Shown: piece after piece, positions 50,561 to 57,064 of the stretch
Position numbering within the stretch: position 1 is the first letter of the stretch
Layout: each line of letters starts with the position of its first letter
Assembly (NCBI RefSeq): GCF_013346935.1
Contig: NZ_JAAEEB010000003.1
Coordinates: 186,001-250,000, forward strand
Length of the DNA stretch: 64,000 nucleotides
Direction: 5' to 3'
Origin: Lactobacillus melliventris
Lineage (GTDB): Bacteria; Bacillota; Bacilli; Lactobacillales; Lactobacillaceae
The notes under the pieces: model-generated
What the model saw: only the letters and a program-made list of their open reading frames with translations
Database searches by the model: none
What the model was told of the DNA's origin: nothing
Position numbers and translations under genes: made by a program

Positions 50561-51529
50561 TTATTTTGGAGCTTTAATTGATTTAGGATCAATTCCAAGT
50601 GCTTTGGCCATACTTTTGTTCACCACTAATTTCATATCGTGTGCTTTTTCGACTGGCATGTTTGCAGGTTTAGCTTTGCCAGATAAAATTTTCGCAGCCA
50701 TTTTCCCTGTTTGTTCTCCCAATAATTCGTAATCAATTCCGATTGAGGCTAAGCCGCCAGTTTTGACTTGATCAACTGAACTTGCTACCAGAGGAACCTT
50801 CTTTTCTTTGACAACTTTACCAACTACTGAAGCTGCTGAATCAAAGGTATTATCTGTAGGAACGAAAATACCGTCAACTTTCGAGGCCAGAGTTTCTGTT
50901 ACTTGTTGGACATCGTTAGTCGTATTTGCAGTTTTGATCAAAACTTTAACTCCTGCTTTTTTTAGTGCAGCTGTTGCTAAGTCAGCCTGAATTTTGGAGT
51001 TTGATTCACCAGCGTTGTACATGATACCGATAGTTTTAGCCTTGGGCACAATTGACAACAGCAACTTGATCTGGCGTTTAATTGAAACCATATCTGTTGT
51101 GCCCGTGATATTTCTACCCGGTTTCTCATCTGAATTAACTAATTTAGCGGCTTTTAAATCAGTTACAGCAGTGACAACAGTTGGGATTTTCTGCGTTGCA
51201 TTCGCCACGCTTTGCGCTGCCGGTGTAGCAATCCCTAAGATCAAATCTGACTTTTCGTTGACCAGTTTTTCACTCATACTTTTCAAATTATCTTGATTAT
51301 TTTGAGCGTTCTGGTAATCAATCTTAAGATTTTTACCCTCTACAAAGCCACTTTCCTTTAAGCCCTTTTTAAAGCCCTTGTATGCTTTATCTAGAGAAGG
51401 GTGCTGCACTACTTGCAAAACGCCCACGTGTTTCACGTCTGGACTTTTACTAGCTTTCTTACTGCTGCAGCCTCCTAAAGCCATTAAACCAACAATTGTA
51501 ATTCCTGTAATTAATTTTCTAAAACGCAT
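50561..51529 (-). CDS. Substrate-binding lipoprotein 2 (paralog of the TrpX-like protein)
   Basis: 322 residues, same length and nearly same sequence as the 49133-50101 protein; lipobox LMALGGCS. Differences concentrate in the signal peptide and scattered surface positions (KRQIKLLLS for KQIKLLL, for example). It has no permease or ATPase of its own and would deliver to the neighbouring importer. It carries its own promoter, leader ORF and attenuator (51543-51840), so the duplication covered regulator RNA plus gene as one 1.4-kb unit. Confidence 0.9.
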   Translation of the reverse strand: MRFRKLITGITIVGLMALGGCSSKKASKSPDVKHVGVLQVVQHPSLDKAYKGFKKGLKESGFVEGKNLKIDYQNAQNNQDNLKSMSEKLVNEKSDLILGIATPAAQSVANATQKIPTVVTAVTDLKAAKLVNSDEKPGRNITGTTDMVSIKRQIKLLLSIVPKAKTIGIMYNAGESNSKIQADLATAALKKAGVKVLIKTANTTNDVQQVTETLASKVDGIFVPTDNTFDSAASVVGKVVKEKKVPLVASSVDQVKTGGLASIGIDYELLGEQTGKMAAKILSGKAKPANMPVEKAHDMKLVVNKSMAKALGIDPKSIKAPK

Positions 51530-51548
51530 TTTGTGCCTCCATAAAAAA

Positions 51549-51572
51549 TACCCACTTACTTCTAAGCGGGTA
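51549..51572 (-). terminator. Attenuator terminator, copy 2
   Basis: On the minus strand TACCCGCTTA pairs with TAAGTGGGTA (one G-U pair, 4-nt loop), followed by six T, 14-20 nt before the binding-protein start. Confidence 0.88.
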
Positions 51573-51717
51573 CACAGAAATTAAATTGCCAACAAATAAT
51601 TGGATTGTGGTTAGCCACTTAGAAAGCTATGTGGCTAACCGTACTAAAAGAGTCCTAGCCATCATAGATAAATTCAAACTTAGTTTCGTTTGAATTCACC
51701 TAGATGAACTCAAACTC

Positions 51718-51783
51718 TTATCTATAGTAGCTAAGATAATAACGATTATTTAGTTGATTCTCTTTTTGACTAAACTGAATCAT
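51718..51783 (-). CDS. Tyr-rich leader peptide, copy 2
   Basis: A 21-codon ORF that begins MIQFSQKEN and ends NNRYYLSYYR, behind GGAGG (51792-51796). It has four Tyr codons in the last seven residues. The N-terminal half differs completely from copy 1, while QLNNRYYxSYxR and the stop position are kept, which is what selection on codons at the P1 arm would leave. Confidence 0.75.
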   Translation of the reverse strand: MIQFSQKENQLNNRYYLSYYR

Positions 51784-51811
51784 TATCCTTACCTCCAACT
51801 TTGATAACAAG

Positions 51812-51840
51812 ATTATAAAAAAATAACAACTTAAAGTCAA
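51812..51840 (-). promoter_or_regulatory. Promoter of leader/binding-protein unit, copy 2
   Basis: On the minus strand TTGACT (51835-51840), 17-nt spacer, TATAAT (51812-51817). Confidence 0.88.
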
Positions 51841-51896
51841 GGATTAATTTAGCTTTTATTTTTATAATTATTAAGACTAACAGTTAAAAAATTTTG

Positions 51897-52850
51897 TTAA
51901 TCAGTAATTCGCTCAATTTTAATGGTTTTAATAATTTCGAGTACTTTGCTGAGCTGTACAAAGCCAGTTTTGGTTTCCATTGCATTAGCAGTTCCAGATG
52001 CAATAGCCCATTTGATGGCTTCTTGAAATCCATAGTTTTTACCTAAGGCATATAAAAGACCACCAACAAGTGAATCACCTGAGCCCTCGGTATTAACTAC
52101 TTTTACTGGTTTTAATTTAATACTATAAAAATCATGTTTATGCTTAAAAAGTGCCCCTTTTTCTCCTAAAGAAACGATTATATTTGGAATTCGTATTAGT
52201 TTGCTCTTTAATATTTCTTCTTTTATTACTTTGTAATTCTTAGTAACAGGAAAAGATAATAATTCTGCTACTTCTGTTTCATTAGGCTTTATGAAGTCTG
52301 GTAAAAAGTGGCTGTTTAGGACGTCAGCTAAGGCTTCTCCAGAAGTATCCAAAACGATTTTAATATTTGGGTTAAGTTCACGAACTTTGGCAATTATTTG
52401 CGGATAAAAATTATGAATCTCACTAGGAGGGAGACTGCCATTTAGAGAAATTGCTGCAACGCTATTTTTAGTAATTAATTGTTCTATAGTCTCTAATAAT
52501 TGATTGAAATATTGTAGAGAAATATGGTCTCCATACTCGTTTATTTCTGTTTTTTCACCGTTACTTTGAATTATAGTGTAACAATTTCTAGTGTTACCGT
52601 TAGTTTCAATAAATTTACATTTATACTGGTCATTTTTAGCTTGTTCTAAAATATATTTGCCATTTGAGCCAGCTAAGAACCCTGTGGCTACAGTTTTGGC
52701 TCCAAGATTAGCAGAAACTCTGGCAGCATTGATGCCTTTACCACCGACCATTTTTTTGATCAATTGAACCCTATTTAATTGTCCTACTTTCAGCTGCTTT
52801 AACTCGTATAAACGATCTACTGAAGGATTAACTGTAACTGTAATTTCCAT
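51897..52850 (-). CDS. PfkB-family sugar-phosphate kinase (FruK/LacC type)
   Basis: 317 residues of the 1-phosphofructokinase/tagatose-6-phosphate kinase group: ITVTVNPSVDRLYEL at the N-terminus, MVGGKGINAARVSANLG, FIKPNETEVAELL and the C-terminal anion hole and catalytic Asp in NTEGSGDSLVGGL (EGSGD in place of the common GAGD). It phosphorylates a ketose monophosphate. It lies 20 nt behind the DeoR gene, so they form a unit divergent from the galactitol-type PTS operon E, and it would feed the class II aldolase encoded there. No clear terminator is seen after it. Confidence 0.88.
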   Translation of the reverse strand: MEITVTVNPSVDRLYELKQLKVGQLNRVQLIKKMVGGKGINAARVSANLGAKTVATGFLAGSNGKYILEQAKNDQYKCKFIETNGNTRNCYTIIQSNGEKTEINEYGDHISLQYFNQLLETIEQLITKNSVAAISLNGSLPPSEIHNFYPQIIAKVRELNPNIKIVLDTSGEALADVLNSHFLPDFIKPNETEVAELLSFPVTKNYKVIKEEILKSKLIRIPNIIVSLGEKGALFKHKHDFYSIKLKPVKVVNTEGSGDSLVGGLLYALGKNYGFQEAIKWAIASGTANAMETKTGFVQLSKVLEIIKTIKIERITD

Positions 52851-52870
52851 TTTTGTTCCTAACCTATAAG

Positions 52871-53644
52871 TTAATGTATGATTTTAATATATTTTGAATA
52901 TTTTTTAACATCTTCAGGAGTAACTTTCGGATCCGTAACCAAAAGATCAAATTTATCGAGATCACGAAAGGTGATGATATCAGAATGATTTAGTTTGGTA
53001 TGATCTGCCACTATGAAAGACATTTTTGCATGGGAAATTGCTATATTTTGAATATTTCCTTCGGGTATTGTACTAGTAGTTACACTATTATCACAGATCC
53101 CATTAGTTGAGCACAATGCATAGTCGAAATTTAAACCCTCAAAGATGTTTTCAGCTTTTTCACCCAAAAATTCTTCTGTGTTCCTATGTAGTTCCCCACC
53201 TGTCAAAAATAGACGACATTTACTTTTATTAATTTCATTAAATGCCGGCAAACTATTAGTTACAAAAGTTAAATTCTTCGAAAGTAATAAAGGAACAGAC
53301 ATTAACAAAGTTGTACCGGCCCCTAAAAAAATTGTTGAATTATTAGTTACTTGCTTTGCTAATAATTTAGCAATCTCTTTTTTTTCAGAAATATTTTTTT
53401 GCAATTTTTCATTTGTAGTTGACTCAGTTCGAGAGTTACTTTGTGCACCGCCATAAATTCTTGTAATTTTTCCTTGTTCTTCTAAACGCTTTAGGTCACG
53501 TCTTACGGTCATTGAAGAAACATTCAAACTTTTAGCAATGTCAACTGTTGTCATAAAACCGGTTTTACGTAACAGAATGTTTATCTCTGTTAATCTTTTT
53601 TCTTGTAAACTCAAATAATCACTTCTTTTTACCGATTTTATCAT
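52871..53644 (-). CDS. DeoR-family regulator of operon E
   Basis: 257 residues: helix-turn-helix MTTVDIAKSLNVSSMTVRRDL, DeoR wing ITRIYGGAQ, and a DeoR-C sensor domain with IFLGAGTTLL and FIVADHTKLNHS. The first Met is at 53644, but families usually start near LSLQEKRL, so TTG 53614 is a possible start. Divergent from PTS operon E across a gap with two ACTTTGTTA direct repeats; likely represses both units until a sugar phosphate appears. Confidence 0.87.
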   Translation of the reverse strand: MIKSVKRSDYLSLQEKRLTEINILLRKTGFMTTVDIAKSLNVSSMTVRRDLKRLEEQGKITRIYGGAQSNSRTESTTNEKLQKNISEKKEIAKLLAKQVTNNSTIFLGAGTTLLMSVPLLLSKNLTFVTNSLPAFNEINKSKCRLFLTGGELHRNTEEFLGEKAENIFEGLNFDYALCSTNGICDNSVTTSTIPEGNIQNIAISHAKMSFIVADHTKLNHSDIITFRDLDKFDLLVTDPKVTPEDVKKYSKYIKIIH

Positions 53645-53687
53645 TACTTTAGTAGTATATCAAACATTTTATAACATATAAAGTTCA

Positions 53688-53706
53688 ACTTTGTTATACT
53701 TTGTTA
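53688..53706. promoter_or_regulatory. Direct repeats, candidate DeoR operator
   Basis: ACTTTGTTA occurs at 53688-53696 and again at 53698-53706, exactly one helical turn (10 bp) apart, just upstream of the operon E promoter. DeoR proteins often bind direct repeats. Confidence 0.5.
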
Positions 53707-53714
53707 AATTAAGG

Positions 53715-53743
53715 TTGACATTGTTCAAACTTAGTATTATATT
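53715..53743 (+). promoter_or_regulatory. Promoter of PTS operon E
   Basis: TTGACA (53715-53720), 17-nt spacer, TATATT (53738-53743). Confidence 0.8.
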
Positions 53744-53757
53744 GAAAACGTATTCAA
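53742..53757 (+). promoter_or_regulatory. CcpA cre box of PTS operon E
   Basis: TTGAAAACGTATTCAA is a full match to WTGNAARCGNWWWCAW and overlaps the end of the -10 box and the start site. Confidence 0.9.
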
Positions 53758-53776
53758 AGTGAAAGGAGGTCTTGCA

Positions 53777-54235
53777 GTGTTTTATCAAAAATTAATTGAT
53801 TTAAATATTTCAGTTGAAACAGAAGAACAACTTTTTGATTTAGTTGGTTCTCGTGCAATTAAACTTGATTTTGCCAGGATTGGATACATATCAAATTTGG
53901 AAAAGAGGGAGCTTTCATATCCAATTGGACTTAAATTTCCACAGGTTTCACTAGCCTTACCACATGTTGATCCACAATATGTTGAAAAGCCATTTATTTA
54001 TATTGGTCGTACCATTAAGCCATTAAAGCTTAAACAAATGGGAGATAATGCAGACATGGATGCTAATGATTTCTTATTTTTAGGCCTTAAAAACGGGTCA
54101 AAACAACCTGAACTATTAGCACAAATAATATCTGCATTTCAAGATAAGGATTTTGTCAAACTTTATATGGAAACAAGAAACACTAAAGATATGCTTCAAA
54201 TTGTCAAAAATAAATTTAAAGAGGTAATAAAATGA
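53777..54235 (+). CDS. PTS galactitol-type EIIA (operon E)
   Basis: 152-residue EIIA of the Gat/Fru family with the phospho-His in VSLALPHVDPQYVE. GTG 53777 is fixed by AAAGGAGGT about 7 nt upstream; GTG 53759 lies before that site. It overlaps EIIB by 4 nt. Confidence 0.9.
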   Translation: MFYQKLIDLNISVETEEQLFDLVGSRAIKLDFARIGYISNLEKRELSYPIGLKFPQVSLALPHVDPQYVEKPFIYIGRTIKPLKLKQMGDNADMDANDFLFLGLKNGSKQPELLAQIISAFQDKDFVKLYMETRNTKDMLQIVKNKFKEVIK

Positions 54236-54552
54236 AGACTATTTTGGTTTGTTGTGGAACTGGTGTTGCTACCAGTCCCCAAGTAGCAAATAAAATTAAT
54301 GATTATTTGACAGAAAATGGTTTAGATCAATTGGCGAAGGCTACACCTGAGCCAATTGGTGAGGCCAAGACAACAATTGAAAATGATAGCAGTGTCATTA
54401 TTTATGTTGGTATAGCACAAGCTGATGCTGAACTGCAGGAAGTCCTTGACGCCAACAACGTTGTAGGAATGGTGGGTTTGCCCTGGTTGACCGGAATGGG
54501 GCAGGAAGAAGCCAATCAAAAAGTGGCGGATATTGTTAAACAGGCAAAATAA
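54232..54552 (+). CDS. PTS galactitol-type EIIB (operon E)
   Basis: 106 residues with the phospho-Cys loop ILVCCGTGVATS. Slightly longer than the operon C homolog. The start overlaps the EIIA stop (ATGA). Confidence 0.93.
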   Translation: MKTILVCCGTGVATSPQVANKINDYLTENGLDQLAKATPEPIGEAKTTIENDSSVIIYVGIAQADAELQEVLDANNVVGMVGLPWLTGMGQEEANQKVADIVKQAK

Positions 54553-54574
54553 TCTGTAAATAGAGGTGAGTTAA

Positions 54575-55927
54575 ATGGATTGGAACGGTATAGTTCAAGG
54601 AATTTTGGGAGTTGGTGCTCAGGTTTTGATTCCAATTTTAATTATAATTTTGGGATTAATCTTTGGGATGAAACCATCTAAAGCGATACTTTCAGGTCTT
54701 TATTTAGGTACAGGATTTATTGGGATGTCAATGGCCATTAATCAATTGACTGAAACTGTTAGTCCAGCGGCTAAAGCGTTAGCTAAATATACTGGTATTA
54801 ATCTGCCAGCAGTTGATTTTGGCTGGACTGGTGCTGCTGCTATTACATGGAGCTGGACATTAGCTTTTCTGTTTTTTGCAGTAGAAATTGTAGTCAATCT
54901 GGTCATGCTATTGGCTAAAATGACGGATACAATGAATGCCGATATGTGGAATGTATGGGGTATCGCCTTAACTGGTTATATGGTTTATCAAATTTCTGGC
55001 AGTTTAATCTGGGGTTTCATCTGTGGAGCTATCCAAGTTGTAATTTGTTTGAAATTAGGTGATATGTGGAGTAAAGAAATTGCCAATATGCTTGGTTATG
55101 AAGGAGTTACTGTAACTCACATTGAAGCGTTTACGGCAATTATAATGTCTCCTATTAATAAATTGATGGATTATATCCCAATTTTTAATCGTGAATGGGA
55201 TGCTTCTTCATTAAAACGTAAAATTGGTGTATTCAGTGAACCAGTGACAATGGGAGCAATTATTGGATTAGTTCTTGCGCTAGCAGGTCGTTACAGCATA
55301 GGTGACGCACTTAATCTTTCCGTAACTGTTGGTGCTGTCATGGCTATTTTTCCAGTTATGGCAAAATTTTTCATGGATGCTTTAACTCCATTTGGTTCTA
55401 CTATGAGTGACTTTATGAAAAAACACGTTAAAGGTAGAACGTTCTCAATCGGACTAGATTGGCCTATTTTGGGACAAAGTACCGAGTTATGGGTAACTAT
55501 GGTGTTAATGATCCCAGTATCAATTGTTTATGCAGCGATTTTGCCTGGTAATACTATTCTCCCAATTGCAGGTGTCATCAATTACTGTATTGGTGTAGGT
55601 GGATTGCTTCTTACTGGTGGTAATCTTTTGAGAATGCTTGTTTTAGGTGTTATCTATGAACCTGTTTTTCTTTACGGTGCATCATATTTTGCTAATATCT
55701 TTACAAAATTAGCAAAATCCAGCACTTCTATTAAAGTACCTGCAGGATCACAAGTATCATGGAGTTCAATTGAAGCTCCCGAATTGAGATTTGTGATGGC
55801 ATGGGCAGGAAGAGGTAATATTTGGGCAATTATTGGCTTAATTGCATTACTTGCTCTTTTCTGGTTACTTTATCGTTCATTTAAGAAAAATCCAATTCCA
55901 TCCCTTAAATACAGTAAATTAAAGTAG
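54575..55927 (+). CDS. PTS galactitol-type EIIC (operon E)
   Basis: 450-residue polytopic permease of the GatC family: LIPILIIILGLIFGMKPSK, DFGWTGAAAITWSW and VTMGAIIGLVLALAGR, parallel to the operon C protein. A distinctive loop KVPAGSQVSWSSIEAPELR precedes the last helix. GAGGTGAG precedes the ATG. Confidence 0.92.
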   Translation: MDWNGIVQGILGVGAQVLIPILIIILGLIFGMKPSKAILSGLYLGTGFIGMSMAINQLTETVSPAAKALAKYTGINLPAVDFGWTGAAAITWSWTLAFLFFAVEIVVNLVMLLAKMTDTMNADMWNVWGIALTGYMVYQISGSLIWGFICGAIQVVICLKLGDMWSKEIANMLGYEGVTVTHIEAFTAIIMSPINKLMDYIPIFNREWDASSLKRKIGVFSEPVTMGAIIGLVLALAGRYSIGDALNLSVTVGAVMAIFPVMAKFFMDALTPFGSTMSDFMKKHVKGRTFSIGLDWPILGQSTELWVTMVLMIPVSIVYAAILPGNTILPIAGVINYCIGVGGLLLTGGNLLRMLVLGVIYEPVFLYGASYFANIFTKLAKSSTSIKVPAGSQVSWSSIEAPELRFVMAWAGRGNIWAIIGLIALLALFWLLYRSFKKNPIPSLKYSKLK

Positions 55928-55936
55928 GACTAAATA

Positions 55937-56149
55937 ATGGATAAATTAATGAACAAAAAAGTCTTTTGGACTTGTTTAAGTTTTTTAACATTTGGTTTAT
56001 TCAGTTATGCAATTATTTCTAAAATTTATTGGATAAATGTCTTCGTTATTATTTTAGGATTACTAATTAACAAGAAGGGAAGTGATACCCTTTTTACCAA
56101 AAAAAGTATGTCAACTAAAAATAAAATGAGGAGGAAAAATAATTTATGA
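55937..56149 (+). CDS. Small two-span membrane protein in operon E
   Basis: 70 residues with two hydrophobic segments (about 9-27 and 31-45) and a very basic tail (KKSMSTKNKMRRKNN). No family recognised. It sits between EIIC and the aldolase and overlaps the latter by 4 nt, so it is translated as part of the operon. Small membrane proteins of this kind accompany several GatC-type permeases, but their role is unknown to me. Confidence 0.6.
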   Translation: MDKLMNKKVFWTCLSFLTFGLFSYAIISKIYWINVFVIILGLLINKKGSDTLFTKKSMSTKNKMRRKNNL

Positions 56150-56916
56150 AATATCCTGCAGGAAGAATTCCTTTTGAATACGAGCGAAATGATTTAGCAA
56201 AAGTTGTCCGTGAAGTAATGGAACGCAGAGACACTAACATTGTTGGTGGCAATATCAGTATTAAGGTTCAAGATGAAACTGGAAAATTCTTTTATGTGAT
56301 GACACCAACAATGATGTCAGAAGCTTATATGGGTTACTTGAATGCAGATCAAATTCTTGTCATTGAACCTCATACACGTAAAGTGATTTCTGGCACCGGT
56401 AAGGTTACCAGAGAAATTAATATGCATGAAGCAATATATGATGCTAATCCTGAAATTAAGTGTGTTTTTCACTCACATGCTGATCAATGTATGTTTTGGG
56501 GTACGAGTGGCTTAAATATGCCAAATGTAACCGAAGCAACTCAGAAGTTAAAAGAAATTCGCACTTTAAATTGGCATCCAATGTGCACTGAAGAACTGGC
56601 AGAATATGTCTCCGCTGAAATAAAGAAATTAGGTGCTAAGGCTTTAAGAAATGGGTTCATTTTAAATTCTCACGGTACTTTATTTACCTCCGGTGGTAAG
56701 GACATGGATCCATTGACTGCTCTGCATAAGTCTTTAGCGGATGTTGATATTACCGAATATAATGCTAAAGTTGCTTATAAGCAGACTGTTTTCCAACAAA
56801 TAGGTGTGCTAGACGGTTATTACTCAGAAGGAACCAAAATTGGGACATGGGAAGATGTTAAAGCTGGTAAAGCCCTCTATAATAAAAAAACTGCGCAAAA
56901 TAAAAAGGGCGACTAA
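56146..56916 (+). CDS. Class II aldolase/adducin-family protein (AraD/FucA/RhaD-like)
   Basis: 256 residues. N-terminal NIVGGNISIKV (the GNxS phosphate loop), the zinc pair in VFHSHADQCMFW, and a third His in LNSHGTLF. An acidic residue in NVTEATQKL may take the catalytic Glu role. Members are sugar-phosphate aldolases or pentulose-phosphate 4-epimerases. In an operon with a galactitol-type PTS and beside a PfkB kinase, a ketose-phosphate aldolase giving DHAP is plausible, but the substrate is open. GAGGAGG precedes the ATG. Confidence 0.85.
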   Translation: MKYPAGRIPFEYERNDLAKVVREVMERRDTNIVGGNISIKVQDETGKFFYVMTPTMMSEAYMGYLNADQILVIEPHTRKVISGTGKVTREINMHEAIYDANPEIKCVFHSHADQCMFWGTSGLNMPNVTEATQKLKEIRTLNWHPMCTEELAEYVSAEIKKLGAKALRNGFILNSHGTLFTSGGKDMDPLTALHKSLADVDITEYNAKVAYKQTVFQQIGVLDGYYSEGTKIGTWEDVKAGKALYNKKTAQNKKGD

Positions 56917-57007
56917 ATAAATAGTACCCTTCTTACAAAGTTTGACCACTTTGACAATATAATACTTTTGCGTTGAATGCAACTATTATTCAAGATTTTT
57001 GTGTAAG

Positions 57008-57032
57008 CCTGATCATTTTGATCAGGTTTTTT
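57008..57032 (+). terminator. Terminator between operon E and the second LevR-type gene
   Basis: CCTGATCA pairs perfectly with TGATCAGG (loop TTT), followed by six T. It ends 32 nt before the activator start codon. A TATAAT (56958-56963) lies upstream of it, so the activator's own promoter is unclear. Confidence 0.85.
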
Positions 57033-57064
57033 CGTTAATAAGATGTAATTTCAGGAAGGCAAAA

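Larger units (their letters stand above)
51543..51783 (-). promoter_or_regulatory. Tyrosine-type attenuator, copy 2
   Basis: Same design as copy 1. P1 pairs 51718-51733 with 51656-51671 (16 positions, one mismatch), inner hairpin 51688-51715, P2 51609-51640 (arms GGTTAGCCAC/GTGGCTAACC), terminator 51549-51572 with T-run 51543-51548. Alternative pairings: 51656-51665 with 51629-51637, and 51615-51624 with 51560-51569 (10 bp, one G-U). The terminator changed from CCCACTTA to CCCGCTTA, yet both the terminator and antiterminator pairings survive through G-U pairs. Confidence 0.75.

Noticed and set aside
56999-57064. N-terminal extension of the second LevR-type activator from 56999
   Set aside because: It would translate through a perfect terminator hairpin and gives sequence unlike the family. 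ATG 57065 has a good ribosome site.
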